NCBI GenBank assembly: GCA_022266195.1
Contig: WHVY01000003.1
Span: forward strand, 9,610,001-9,674,000
Source: Tetranychus cinnabarinus
Lineage: Eukaryota > Arthropoda > Arachnida > Trombidiformes > Tetranychidae
Reading direction: 5' to 3'
DNA length: 64,000 bases
Notes under the pieces: generated by a model
What the model saw: only the letters and a program-made list of their open reading frames with translations
What the model was told of the DNA's origin: nothing
The model's database searches: none
Position numbers and translations under genes: made by a program
Shown here: piece by piece, positions 21,720-33,664 of the stretch
How positions within the stretch are numbered: the stretch's first letter is position 1
Layout: every line of letters starts with the position of its first letter

Positions 21720-22533
21720 AGGATTTTTGTTTAATCGTTGATAACAATAATTTAAATGATCCTTCTTCATGAACAGATCTGTCCATGAAAAGAGACGAAG
21801 TTTACTCAAAAGTATCAAGTCTTGCAACCAAAACTTTAGCTGCCAATACCAAGAATAATGGTTGTTGCGATTATAAAAAGACACAATCAAACACAATTGT
21901 CGCATCCACACATTACTTGAAAACAATACTGAAAGAGAAATGGGCGAAAATGGGTAAAAATTAGTATTACGCAAATTATGACTCTTTTGGTCTGTAGGAA
22001 AATGAAAACTGAATAATGAATATTGTTCTAACACATTATAAGTAACCATTCACCTTTGTTTATCTAATATAAAATCTGACAAGCTAGGTAAAACAGTTTT
22101 ATAACTTTTTTTGTAGTTTCTTGAATCATTTAAAAACTTCAATGTATCATAGCCCATATTGCAATCTAATACATTGGAAAAAATGAGTTTAATGGGACAA
22201 TCTGCTTCCACAATCGTACAAAAAGCTTTACTAGTTTCAACTTCAAACTTGATTTTCTCGAAGAATGTTCATCAAATAAACTTTTAAATCACACAAAAAG
22301 GACGCAGTTTTCATTTTCCTACAGACCAAAAGAGTCATAATTTGCATGATCCTAAGTTTTACCCATTTTCGCCCATTTCTCTTTCAGCATTTGCTTGATT
22401 TGTTCATAAATATGACAAAAGTGCTTCTTTGTAACAACCGAAAATAAGCGTTATGAATACTGTCATGTATATTTTTCTTTATTTTTGGCATGAATAACTT
22501 TTACATACCAGAATTAGAATTGTAAAACATAAT
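21720..22533. other. Module 3 convergent spacer with inverted repeat
   Basis: Non-coding spacer holding an inverted pair of spacer-repeat fragments (about 21840-22010 and 22295-22440). The minus frame at 21714-22049 is part of the repeat and is not supported as a gene. Confidence 0.5.
21840..22440. repeat. Inverted repeat made of two spacer-repeat fragments
   Basis: The left arm (about 21840-22010) reads GAGAAATGGGCGAAAATGGG ... GACTCTTTTGGTCTGTAGG. The right arm (about 22295-22440) is its reverse complement: CCTACAGACCAAAAGAGTC ... CCCATTTTCGCCCATTTCTC. About 280 bp separate the arms, and a transcript could fold into a long hairpin. Confidence 0.75.
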
Positions 22534-24124
22534 TTATAAAACGTTATTATTATTATTATTATTTTGTTGAATTTGTTTTTCAATCATTTTGATGGCCTCA
22601 TTCAAGCTATTTGAATTCCTCATGTTCTGTGAAATCACTTTAACTCGATCTATCATTTCTTTGTCATTAAATATCTTCTCAATACAATTAAGAAGATAAT
22701 CTTCCTCAATATCATATGGATTAACCCGAAATCCAATCTTTTTATCAACAACTCGTTGTGCATTATCATATTGATCATAAAAATAGGGAATGACAATCAT
22801 GGGTTTACCGTAATAAAGTGTTTCCATAAAAGTATTGTTACCTCCATGAGTTATTACCAGATCAACACTTTGAATAACTTTAATTTGGTTAACATAATTT
22901 TCACCCCACATGTTGTCAGCAAGTTCGAGTGCATCACCTCGTGGTCCTTTAGAGATGATAAATTTATGAGGAGATTTGGCTAGAATGGCGATTATCTTCT
23001 TCATGACAACTAAATCAGCCGATCCCAACGATCCCAAAGAAAAGTAAATCAATTTTCCAGGTTTATCTTGTAGTTTCTGTGGGATAACGAATTCTGTATC
23101 AAGATCTGGTTGACGGATCCAAGCATCAACACGATACCAATTAGGTCGTTTTACTCCACATTCAGTGTAGTCCAAGTCAGCTGGATAATGATAAAATCCA
23201 AAGGTCTGAGGGTTGTCAACAAACATGGCTGGGTTGAACTTGACATCTTTGAGACCAGCAGCCTCTAGGTTTGCATTATTAGCTTCAGTGAGCTTTGAAT
23301 TAGCCAGTTGATAAGCCTCTCTAAACTCATCCCAATTAGATTGATCACTATTGACTGAGTAACCAGAGAATGGCGGAGGTCCTGATGGATACAAAACCAA
23401 TGGGTTCAGCGATGTCAATGGAAACCAAGGAATTGAATGTTTGTACAGAAAAGGGAATGGAGCTGGTAAATCGACTACAATTGCATCAAATTTGTTGTTT
23501 TTATCCAAAACAATTGCATCCATGGCATTATTCAAAGCTTTAAATAAAGAAGCCGGAGCTGCTGCTTCTTCTGGCGCATCTTTGATCATGTCATGACATT
23601 GTTTTAGAGGCTCTTGTCGGAATTTATCAGCAAAAGCATCGATCCACTGGAAAAGAAACTCGTTAGTATTCACAGCAACTAATGTTTCATCAAACGGAAT
23701 GAATGAAAATCCTCTTTTAACAGCCAAGTTTCTGTGTTTTTCTCGATGAGCAAAGGTAATCTCATGACCAGCAGCCTTCAAACCTTCAGCGAATCCTAAA
23801 GCCGCATTGATGTGTCCAAAGCTGGATAGACAAGAGATGGATGGATGTTTTTTCAATTTAGAGAATAAGAATTCCGAATAATATTATTAACAAAACACAT
23901 GTAAGTCACAAAAAGTCACATCAAAGTTGTCGGATATCAATAATGAATTTGGGTTAGATTCAGTTGCCACTGCATACTAGATGCAGTCAAACGAATCAGC
24001 AAAAAGTTTTGACCAAATTCAATTTCTGTTTTTTCAAGGCAATAACAAGAGTAACTAGGACTTAACAAAACAATTTGTATCAATAAATTACTTACGCATC
24101 GATAGCTGTTACCATGAAACGCAT
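22534..24124 (-). CDS. UDP-glycosyltransferase (UGT-C)
   Basis: Minus-strand exons 24124-24096 and 23821-22534 with a 274-nt intron, 438 residues, the longest of the six. Exon 1 reads MRFMVTAIDA. The acceptor half is of the A/C/D/E kind (QCHDMIKDAPEEAAAP, SGYSVNSDQSNWDEFR). The extra length is at the C-terminus, where a TTA/AAT microsatellite encodes a run of Asn residues (QNNNNNNNVL) in place of KNKNNSVL. Donor-binding and catalytic motifs are intact. A frame starting upstream in intron 1 (MKKHPSISCL) is open, but the shared exon 1 is the better start because it supplies the first beta strand of the fold. Confidence 0.9.
22543..22565 (-). repeat. AAT microsatellite coding for poly-Asn
   Basis: Trinucleotide run TTATTATTATTATTATTTTG read on the minus strand as AAT codons at the UGT-C C-terminus. 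Repeat-length changes would add or remove Asn without changing frame. Confidence 0.8.
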
Positions 24125-24303
24125 GTTGATTTTCTTATGAACTTAATTCGTAAAGTTCGTCAACTTACACAAGTTAAAATAAAGTTTTATACTCTTAAGC
24201 TTGAAAGATTGAAACTCGAATAACTGCTGATCGACTCAATGATTTGCAAACTTTAAATGAATCTAAAAATTTTCACCAACTGAATCATCATTGCGATGCC
24301 AAT

Positions 24304-24347
24304 CAAGTGTTTTATAAGTACTCTCAATGTCAAATTGGATATAAAGC
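24304..24347 (-). promoter_or_regulatory. UGT-C upstream conserved block with TATA box
   Basis: Minus strand: TTTATATCCAAT, GAGAGTACT, then TATAAAACACTTG (TATA at 24310-24316); 180 bp from the start. Nearly the same as the UGT-A block. Confidence 0.55.
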
Positions 24348-24894
24348 TAAGTGCAAAAATATTGGGTAAATTAATTTTGCAATCAACTGAATAGTTAAAT
24401 ATGAATTACGATTTGATTACATTTATCAGAGTTACGAGTACAAACACTTTCAAGTTTGCGTGTACTGAGTCACGAAACGGTTTTAATAAAACGATCATAA
24501 TTTAGTTGATTTTATTGGAGACCAATTAGATCCAATTCAATCAGTACATTCAAACTTGATCTACATCAACATTCCAACTTTAATGGTCTAACATGCGAAA
24601 TGCAAGGATGGCTTTCAAGATATTGCTGTAGGTTGTTCAGATACACTAAGCTTGGTCTGAAGCTTATAACTTCGAGTGATCTCGGTACAGATTATAATTG
24701 ACTCTAAAATTTACAAAGCTTCTAATGAATAGATCGTGACGTTCAATTTCGATCATTTATCGCAATAACTCTGCAAACTATTATGCACTTGAATAATTTG
24801 TCATCAATTACTATCAGAGTCTAATGGCGATTCACGTCAATTAACTCTTATCCATCTTTCAATTATCAGTCCATTCTATTACATTGTATAATAA
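24348..24894. other. Intergenic between UGT-C and P450 relic 3
   Basis: Similar in order and sequence to 16791-17200 upstream of UGT-A; no coding content. Confidence 0.5.
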
Positions 24895-25310
24895 TGTTGG
24901 TTTAGGTAAACGAGAAATGGAAACTTTAATTTCTGAAAAATCAACAATTTGCGTCATTCCTTGAAATAATGCGATTGACTTGGCACAAGGTCTAATGCCA
25001 AGTGTTTATAATAGCATTTCGATTCTTTTATTTGGTCACATTTTTGGTTGTGACGATCCTGGTAAAATTATGATTGATCAAAGTGTTCAGGCATTCACAG
25101 AATCTTTATAATTATCTAGATAACGAGTTTTTGCCAAGGTTAAACCATAATTTCTTTAGGTAAAGCTAATCTTAAAATTATTCAGAAAGCTCAAATGCGC
25201 CTGAATTACTTCATTTCAAAAGAGCTTTTGAAACACCAGAATAGAGCAGATTTGTTAGAAGTTGAAACTACATTGATGGATAACTAAATGTCTAGTCAAA
25301 CAAATTGTAA
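24895..25310 (+). pseudogene. P450 relic 3
   Basis: A middle fragment only. It starts at NVGLGKREMETLIS, continues through the equivalents of LMPSVSN, LLFGHIF and DQSVQAF, and ends near DGYLNVQS, with several frameshifts and in-frame stops (for example CTTTATAATTATC). The Asp-Gln-Ser-Val-Gln stretch is P450-1-like, whereas ATTCAGAAAGCTCAAATGC and CACCAGAATAGAGCAGA are P450-2-like, so it too is a mosaic or derives from a common ancestor. No haem-binding part. Module 4 partner of UGT-D. Confidence 0.8.
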
Positions 25311-26832
25311 GTATCAAGAATATTTTGGACTATTTAGTGGCATTAACAAGAAATGTCGTCAATTTCTTGTGAATAATACTGTGTTCAAAGAGTATTTTGT
25401 GTTAATTACTTTATTCAAAATAGTTAGCTGATTCTAATATAATTAAAAATTAAAAAAATACGGAAATGTAGGGCAGCGAGCTTAGATTAAGGGTGCTCAC
25501 TTCAATTCTTTTTTTCGATTGCAATCTTTAATATAGCCTCGAATTTCTTATAACGCTACTTTGTAAGCTTGTATTTTATTGGCAGCATCTTCTACTCAAC
25601 TCAAGCACAACTTGGATCGGGTTTTGTACAATTATGGAAGCAAATTTATCCATGAAGCTCATTTTCCCGATCTCAATTTTGATGACCAACCAGAAAATTT
25701 ACTTTATTACATAAAATAAACTTTTAGTTTCTTTCAAACAGATCAGTTCGATTTTCAGTCAAATCGACAGATTTCTGTGACCATTAGTGTTAGCGAACAG
25801 AAACTTGTAAGGCATCTATGAAAATTGTCATTACACATTATGAAGTAATTATTTTTTTTCAAGCGAACAACAGGTCTCTTGATTGTGGCCATTGGTGTGT
25901 CTAAATTTAAAACTTAAATGCAAACCTTGAACCTCAATAACTCGAGAACGGCATCACCTACTTTCACCGACCTACCGTCATTGTTTCACCAACTTAATCC
26001 TCTACTAGTTGATAATTCAATTCTATTTATTAACTTTAAATTAACGCATTATGGTCATGATTTTTGAGCTGTACATGCACGCACAACAACTTATTTAACA
26101 ACCCGAACTCATCTTATTCATATCTTGGTAAATAAACCTTTTTTCTGGTTAAACTTGCAAATGAAATGCAAAGAGTGCTGCCATAGACTCGAACATTTGA
26201 GTTGAGAGTTGAGACTTGCTGGGTTTGTAGGGAAGTGAAAACTGAGTCCATAAGTACTATTAAATAAGTCATTCGATGGACAGTTTTCTAGAAAATCGAG
26301 GTCAAAGTTGAAATTTCGATTGCCTTTTGTGCAATTATGGAAGCAGATTCTTCATGAAATTTCATTGCACTGATCTAACTTTGGATGACCAAATATGTAT
26401 GTAATATTTAACTAATCATTGCATTTTATTATGAACTGACGTTTATTGAAATTCTAGGTGGAGCAAAATCATACGAAAAAAGGGAACGTTGCATTACCTA
26501 TGATATGTTAAATTGACACTTGATCAATGCTCATTCAAACACAAATCTTATGATGTGTTTGAATATTCATTATGTGTGTAATTATGTCTTTTTATCAACA
26601 ACCATATTATTATCTAAAACAAGTTCTTCGACAGTGGAATATATAAATCGTGGATTATAATATCTTAAGATGATCTTTCTTTATTAATAGATTTGTCTAT
26701 GAAAAGAGACGTAGTTGAGTCAAAAGAATCGAAATCTTGCAACCATAGCTGGCAATCATGAAAATATTATGAATGCTTACTTATGTACAATGTTGACCTT
26801 TATCCATCAAAATTCGAATTGCAAATTATAAT
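25311..26832. other. Module 4 convergent spacer
   Basis: Non-coding, about 1.5 kb. Near 25374-25400 a stretch resembles the sequence just upstream of P450 relic 1 (ATACTGTGTTCAA, GAGTATTT). Segments at about 25730-25900 and 26215-26345 recur in modules 5 and 6 (29660-29830, 30100-30260, 33165-33310). No gene. Confidence 0.5.
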
Positions 26833-28367
26833 TTATAAAACACTATTATTTTGATTTTTTGCAACTTGTTTTTCAATCATTTTGATGGCTTCATTCAAGC
26901 TATTTGAATTCCTCATGTTCTGTGAAATCACTTTAACTCGATCTATCATTTCTTTGTCATTAAATATCTTCTCAATACAATTAAGAAGATAATCTTCCTC
27001 AATATCATATGGATTAACCCGAAATCCAATCTTTTTATCGACAACTCGTTGTGCATTATCATATTGATCATAAAAATAGGGAATGACAATCATGGGTTTC
27101 CCATAATAAAGTGTTTCCATAAACGTATTGTTACCTCCATGAGTTATAACCAGATCAACACTTTGAATAACCTTAATTTGGTTAACATAATTTTCACCCC
27201 ACATGTTGTCAGCCAATTCGAGTGCATCACCTCGTGGTCCTTTAGAGATGATAAATTTATGAGGTGATTTGGCTAGAATTGCGATTATCTTCTTCATGAC
27301 AACTAAATCAGCCGATCCCAATGATCCTAAAGAAAAGTAAATTAATTTTCCAGGTTTATCTTGCAACTTCTGTGGGATAACGAATTCTGTATCAAGATCA
27401 GGTTGACGGATCCAAGCATCAACACGATACCAATTAGGTCGTTTTACTCCACATTCAGTGTAGTCCAATTCAGCTGGATAATGATAAAATCCAAAGGTCT
27501 GAGGGTTGTCAACAAACATGGCTGGGTTGAACTTGACACCTTTAAGACCAGCAGCTTCTATGTTTGCATTATTGGCCTCAGTAAGCTTTGCATGGGCTAG
27601 TTGATAAGCCTCTCTAAACTCGTCCCAATTAGATTGATCACTATTGACTGAGTAACCAGAGAATGGCGGAGGTCCATATGGATATAAAATCAATGGGTTC
27701 ATTGATGCCAGTGGAAACCAAGGAATTGAATGTTTGTACAGAAAAGGGAATGGAGCTGGTAAATCGGCTACAATTGCATCAAACTTGTTGTTTTTGTCCG
27801 AAACTATGGCATCTATGGCACCATTTAATGCAATAAAAAAATAAGCCTGAGCTGCTGCTTCTTCAGACTCATCGTTGATCATGTCATGGCAAAGTTTTAG
27901 TGGCTCCTGTCGGAATTTATCAGCAAAAGCATCTATCCACTGGAAAAGGAACTCCTCAGTATTAATGGCAACTAATGTATCGTCAAACGGAATGAATGAA
28001 AATCCTCTTTTAACAGCCAAGTTTCTGTGTTTTTCTCGATGAGCAAAGGTAATCTCATGACCAGCAGCTTTCAAACCTTCAGCGAATCCTAAAGCCGCAT
28101 TGATATGTCCAAAGCTGAATAGACAAGAGGTTCAATTTATTAGTCTCAATTTTAATTATCTTTATTCTTCATCGAATGAATGGGTGTTTTTTCAATTCAG
28201 AGACATCAGAAAGCTGAATAATATAATAATAATATATCAAATTACGATCTCATTCAGTATTTAGTCAAAAATAAAATGTTGTTTCTTTAAGACAATGGTA
28301 ACAAATAACAAAGCAATTTGTATCGATAAATTACTTACGCATCAATTGCTGTGACCAAGAAACGCAT
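26833..28367 (-). CDS. UDP-glycosyltransferase (UGT-D)
   Basis: Minus-strand exons 28367-28339 and 28114-26833 with a 224-nt intron, 436 residues. Exon 1 reads MRFLVTAIDA. Acceptor half: LCHDMINDESEEAAAQAYFF, close to UGT-E. The donor half carries silent variants (GCCAATTCGAGTGC, ACCTTAATTTGGTTAAC) that are found again in UGT-F, not in UGT-E. All GT1 motifs are present. Partner P450 relic 3 is 1.5 kb away in convergent orientation. Confidence 0.9.
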
Positions 28368-28541
28368 GTTGAGTTGTTTTCAAGCTAAAACTCGTCAATT
28401 TTCACTGGATATTCAAGTTAAAATCGAGCTTTATACTTTTACAGCTTCAAAGATTGGATAAATGTTGGCAGGCTCAATGATTTGCAAATTATAAATGAAT
28501 TCAATAATTCACAGCAATCAATTCACCATCGAGATAACACT

Positions 28542-28618
28542 CAAGTGTTGCTATCTTTACCCTGGTACTCACAATGTCAGATATGTCCCATTGTTAGATA
28601 TGTGGATTGGATATGAAG
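28542..28618 (-). promoter_or_regulatory. UGT-D upstream conserved block
   Basis: AACACTTGAGTGTT 175 bp before the start codon, with GAGTACC and ATATCCAAT further upstream. The spacing between the last two is longer here than in the other copies (an insertion of about 25 bp). Confidence 0.45.
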
Positions 28619-29264
28619 CTCAGTGCAAATTATTGGGAAAATTAATTTCAAAATGAATTGCGATGTTAAATATGAATTAAGATTTGACTGCATTTATCAA
28701 GGTTTTGAGTACAAACACAATTTTCTAAATTAAGATTTATTTTTAAACATTTGCCATATTTTAGACCATTAGCACTGAAAACGGGGTCGGAAGTCGGAGT
28801 AATGAAGTCGGGATTGGTATTGGGTTCGCTTAATCTTCAATAAATAAACTATGGGGGTCGAATGATCCATTTGAAGCTAAAATTTATTCATCTCCCAATA
28901 AATTTATTGACTCAATGGCAATAATAGCAACTTTCATTCCCTTATTTCAATGCATTGTAACTCACAAGGAATAGTGTCTAACTGGTGCGATTTGATTTTA
29001 TAGAAATAAGTGAAAAATTTTTAGGACGAAATATGATTTTTTAGGAGCAGAAAAATTGAGTAAATCGGTGCTATTCTCTGATCAGCAGTTTTCTAGAAAA
29101 TCGAGTTTTAAGTTGAAACTTCGATCGCATTTTGTGCAATTATTGAAGAAGTTTTTTTCATGAAACTCATTATTCTGCTGCTACTTTAATAGCCAACCAG
29201 AAAATGCCGATAAACCGCTTGGGTCAGACACTTTCGATTTATCAACAGTTCTCTCCATTTTAGT
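28619..29264. other. Intergenic between UGT-D and P450 relic 4
   Basis: Non-coding; related to 32651-33310 upstream of P450-3 (for example TAACTGGTGCGATTTGATTT). A short G-rich patch (about 28790-28860) has no obvious function. Confidence 0.5.
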
Positions 29265-29640
29265 CAATGGTCTCGGAAGAAATTCGTCAATTTTTGTCTT
29301 CACTTGAAACTAATGTAATTGACTTGCCTGAACGTCTAATGCCAAGTGTTTCTAATAACATTTCAGCTCTTTTATTTGGTCACATATTTGATTATAATGA
29401 TTCAGAAAAAGTATCAATTGATCAAACTGTCCAAAGACTTTGTAACATTTTCCAATTCACTGGAATAACGAGCTACTTACCATGGTTAACCAAACCTCTA
29501 TTTTTTTGGGTAAAGCTAATCTTAAAATTACTAATTACTAATTCTTAAGACTATATTGATGGATACTTAAATGTCCAGTCTAAGAGGAAACATGAACTAT
29601 TCAATGATAATGTATTGAAAGAAATGCTATTACAATGAAA
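29265..29640 (+). pseudogene. P450 relic 4
   Basis: A middle fragment matching P450-3 best: SEEIRQFLSSLETNVIDLPE, FGHIFDYND, LCNIFQFTGITSYLPWLTKP. It then shifts frame at the GKANLK position, skips about 90 bp to DYIDGYLNVQSKRK and stops. Neither the N-terminal third nor the haem half remains. It has fewer lesions than relic 3, so is probably younger. Module 5 partner of UGT-E. Confidence 0.85.
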
Positions 29641-30867
29641 CATAAACCTTTTTGTTTCTTTAATACAGATCAGTTCGATTTTCATTTAAATCGACAGATT
29701 TGACCATAAGAGTTAGAGAGCTGAAACTTACTCTTCGTACCTAAAAACTGCCATTATGCATCATGAGTTAAACACTTTTTTCAATTTATGCCAAGTTCTC
29801 TTGATTTTGGCCATTGCCTTAAAACTTTGAGACGTAATATTTCGAGAATGGCATCGCCTACAGTCATCTTTCTTTCACCAATTTGATCCTTTGCTTATTA
29901 ATAATTTCATTCAATTTGCTAACTTTACATTAGCACATTCTGGTCATGATTTTTGGATTGTAAATGCACGAACAACAACTTATTTAACAAACAAAACTCA
30001 TCTTAACTAAATTTTCGGTAAATATTAATAAATCAATTTTCTGGTTAAACTTGCAAAGAGTGCTGCCAAAGACTCGAACTCAAAGAGTTGGGAGTTGAGA
30101 CTTTGTGGGCTTGTAGGGACATGAAAACTGAGTCCATTAGTATTAATACTATTAAATAAGTCATCAGATGAACAGTTTTCTAAAGAATCGAAGTCAAAGT
30201 TGAAACTTCGATCGCTTTTTGTGCAATTATAGAAACAGATTATTTCATGAAACTCATTTTGCTGATGTAACTTTTGACGATCAATCATAAAATGTTTCTA
30301 ATTTTTTCAATTTATCGATAGTTCTCTTGATTTTCGTTATTGACCATAAAACTTTAAACACCAATATTTCGAAAATGGTATCACCTAAAATCATGATTCT
30401 ACAACTAATAATTAGATTTTCTTATAAGCTATGGTTTATTGAAATTCAAGATCAAGCAAGACTATACAAAAAAAGTTGCAGCGTCGTATTGTTTATGATA
30501 TTTCAGTAGATTGATACTTTATTTATCAAGGTAAATGCTCATTCGAACACAAATCTAATGATGTGTATCGAATATATTCATTATGTCTATGTAAAATTTG
30601 TGTATAATTGTGTCTTTTTAGCAACAGCTACATTATTATCTGAAGCAGTTTCTTATGACAGGGGATTATATAAATCGTGGATTACAATATTTTAAGATTA
30701 TCCTTCTTTATTAATAGATTTGTCTGTAAAAGAGAGTCAAAAGTATCAATATCTTGCAACCGAAACTTGAAAGCTAGCTAGACAATACTAAAAATATTAT
30801 GAATACATATTTATGCACATTTTGGCCTGAATAACTTTTACGATCAGAATTAAAACTAAGACATAAT
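29641..30867. other. Module 5 convergent spacer
   Basis: Non-coding; shares segments with the module 4 spacer (TGTAAATGCACGAACAACAAC near 29960 and 26070; TATAAATCGTGGATTACAAT near 30670 and 26645). The frames at 30025-30288 and 30327-30509 are not supported as genes. Confidence 0.5.
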
Positions 30868-32418
30868 TTATAAAACTTTATTTTTATTTTGTACAATTTG
30901 TTTTTCAATCATTTTGATAGCTTCATTCAAGCTATTTGAATTCCTCATGTTTTGTGAAATCACTTTAACTCGATCTATCATTTCTTTGTCATTAAATATC
31001 TTCTCAATACAATTAAGAAGATAATCTTCCTCAATATCATATGGATTAACCCGAAATCCAATCTTTTTATCGACAACTCGTTGTGCATTATCATATTGAT
31101 CATAAAAATAAGGAATGACAATCATGGGTTTCCCATAATAAAGTGTTTCCATAAAAGTATTGTTACCTCCATGAGTTATGACCAGATCAACACTTTGAAT
31201 AACTTTAATTTGGTTAACATAATTTTCACCCCACATGTTGTCAGCAAGTTCAAGTGCATCACCTCGTGGTCCTTTAGAGACGATAAATTTATGAGGAGAT
31301 TTGGCTAGAATGGCGATTATCTTCTTCATGACAACTAAATCAGCCGATCCCAATGATCCTAAAGAAAAGAAAATCAATTTTCCTGGTTTATCTTGCAACT
31401 TCTGTGGGATAACGAATTCTGTATCCAGATCTGGTTGACGGATCCAAGCATCAACCCGATACCAATTAGGTCGTCTTGATCCACATTCAGTGTAGTCCAA
31501 GTCAGCTGGATAATGATAAAATCCAATGGTTTGAGGGTTGTCAACAAATATTGCTGGGTTGAACTTAACTCCTTTGACACCAGCAGCCTCTATGTTTGCA
31601 TTATGCGCCTCAGTAAGCTTTGCATGGGCTAGTTGATAAACCTTTCTGAACTCGTCCCAATTAGATTGATCACTGCTGACTGAGTAACCAGAGAATGGCG
31701 GAGGTCCAGATGGATACAAAATTAATGGGCCCATTGATGCTAATGGAAACCAAGGAATTGAATGTTTATACAGAAAAGGGAATGGAGTAGGATAATCGAC
31801 TACGATTGCATCGAACTTGTTGTTTTTATCCGAAACTATGGCATCCATGGCACCATTTAATGCAATAAAAAAACCAGCCTTAGCTGCTGCTTCTTCTGAA
31901 CTATCGTTGATCATGTCATGGCATAGTTTTAGCGGTTCCTGTCGAAATCTATCACCAGCAGCATCTATCCACTGGAAAAGATTTTCCTCAGTATTTGCAT
32001 CAACTAATATTCCATCAAACGGAATGAATGAAAATCCTCTTTTAACAGCCAAGTTCCTGTGCTTTTCACGATGAGCAAAGGTAATCTCATGACCAGCCGC
32101 CTGCAAACCTTCAGCGAATCCTAAAGCTGCATTGATATGTCCAAAGCTGAATAGACAATAGATTCAATTTATTAGTCGCAATTACCATTCTTCATCGAAC
32201 GAATGGGTGTTTTTTTAATTTATTTAAAATTCTGATGTATATTTTAATAAATTACGGCTACATTTAGTTTATTTAGTATTTAGTCAAACAATAAAAATAT
32301 TGGATAAAAACTTGATCTCTTCAAGACAATAACGATGGTAACAAATATAATATTAATAACAAAGCAATTTGTATCGATAAAGCACTTACCCATCAATTGC
32401 TGTGACCAAGAAACGCAT
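30868..32418 (-). CDS. UDP-glycosyltransferase (UGT-E)
   Basis: Minus-strand exons 32418-32390 and 32146-30868 with a 243-nt intron, 435 residues. The exon-1 end is GG rather than GC, so the codon split by the intron becomes Gly (AIDGFGHIN instead of AIDAFGHIN), right before the catalytic His. Other differences: LVDANTEENLFQWIDAAGDRF, VVDYPTPFPF, SMGPLILYPS. Donor motifs are unchanged and the reading frame is intact. The Gly could affect the active-site loop; whether it matters is not known. Confidence 0.9.
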
Positions 32419-32597
32419 GTTGAGTTGTTTTTGAACTAAAAGTCCTCAATTTACATTGGGTTTAAGTCAAAATTGAATTTGTATACTTTTCAGCTTGAAA
32501 GATTGCAACTTATAGAAATGTTGCCAGGCTCAACGATTTACAAATTATAAATGAATCTATTGATTTTCAGCAATAAATTCACCATCCAGATAACCTT

Positions 32598-32650
32598 CAA
32601 GTGTTTCTATCTTTATGGTGGTACTCACAGGATATGTGCATTGGATATGA
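32598..32650 (-). promoter_or_regulatory. UGT-E upstream conserved block
   Basis: Minus strand ATATCCAAT, GAGTACCACC, AACACTTGAAGG; 180 bp before the start codon. The second half of the imperfect palindrome is altered compared with B, D and F. Confidence 0.45.
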
Positions 32651-33664
32651 AGTGCAATGGTGTTGGGAAAATTAAGTTGAAATTGAATAGATAAGGATAA
32701 ATTACGATTTGACTGCATTTATCAGGTTTTTGAGTACAAACACAATGATGGAAAGCCAAAACTGCTTAACAAGTTTATACGTTAATTTGAATATTAAACA
32801 ATAAACATTGAAAATAGAATCATAAATGAAGTTGCAGTTTACACGAACTGAACGATGAAATTGGAATTGGGTCTAATTGATCTACAATAAATAAATTAGA
32901 GTCAAATGATCTTAGCATTTTGAAGCTAAAATTTGTTCAATTCCCAATGAATCTATTTACTCAATGGCAATGATAGCATTCACTATTTCAACTCATAAGG
33001 AAAATTACCTAACTGGTGCGATTTGATTTAGTGAATTATTTGATAAATTCATATAAGGAGAAAATACGAAATAATTTTAGCAAATCTCGATCTGCAAATT
33101 TTTGCTTCAGTTTTTATTCAAAGGACTATGGATGAAAGCTTTGACTTTTAGGGACTTTGTGGGTTTGTTGGAGCATAAAAACTGAGTCCATTAGTGCTAG
33201 AAATTTCTCTGATTGACCGTTTTAAAGAAAATCGAGGTCAAAGTTAAAACTTGTATAGCCTTTCGTTCAATGATAGGGAGCAAGATTTTTTCATGAAACT
33301 CATTATTCTGCAGTTACAATCACGATTATCTCATCATTTTGATTTCACTATTGGACTTCGATATTTCAAGAGATAATTGCGATCAATTTTAACCCATTAA
33401 CAGTCATCATGATTCATATTTTACATATTTTTTTCATAATTCTAGTACGAAGCACCAAGAATCTTAAAGATTATCAAATCATTGATAAGAGTTCATAATT
33501 TGAGTGCATAGTACTAAGACAGTTATCAAAATATATAAATAGCCACTGTTATTTATTATATTATATTATATTTCGTGTTCATATGCAGATGAACCAGTTT
33601 AATATAAAACCGTAAAACGAGTGAACTGATTTCATTAATTTAGTGATCTGACTAATTAGGAAAA
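32651..33664. other. Intergenic between UGT-E and P450-3
   Basis: Non-coding. The left part copies the equivalent region of module 5; the right end is the P450-3 promoter. A TTATA-type simple repeat (about 33553-33572) follows the TATA box. Confidence 0.5.
33534..33540 (+). promoter_or_regulatory. TATA box of P450-3
   Basis: TATAAAT followed by AGCCACTGTTATT, 131 bp upstream of the start. Upstream of it, AGTTCATAATTTGAG...AGTACTAAGA parallels AGTTCATGACCAG...TGTACTGAGG before P450-2. Confidence 0.55.

Noticed and set aside
22534..23856. Longer UGT-C start MKKHPSISCL in place of the 29-nt exon.
   Set aside because: That frame begins in the intron; the exon-1 sequence, donor and phase are conserved in all six genes and restore the expected first strand and His13.
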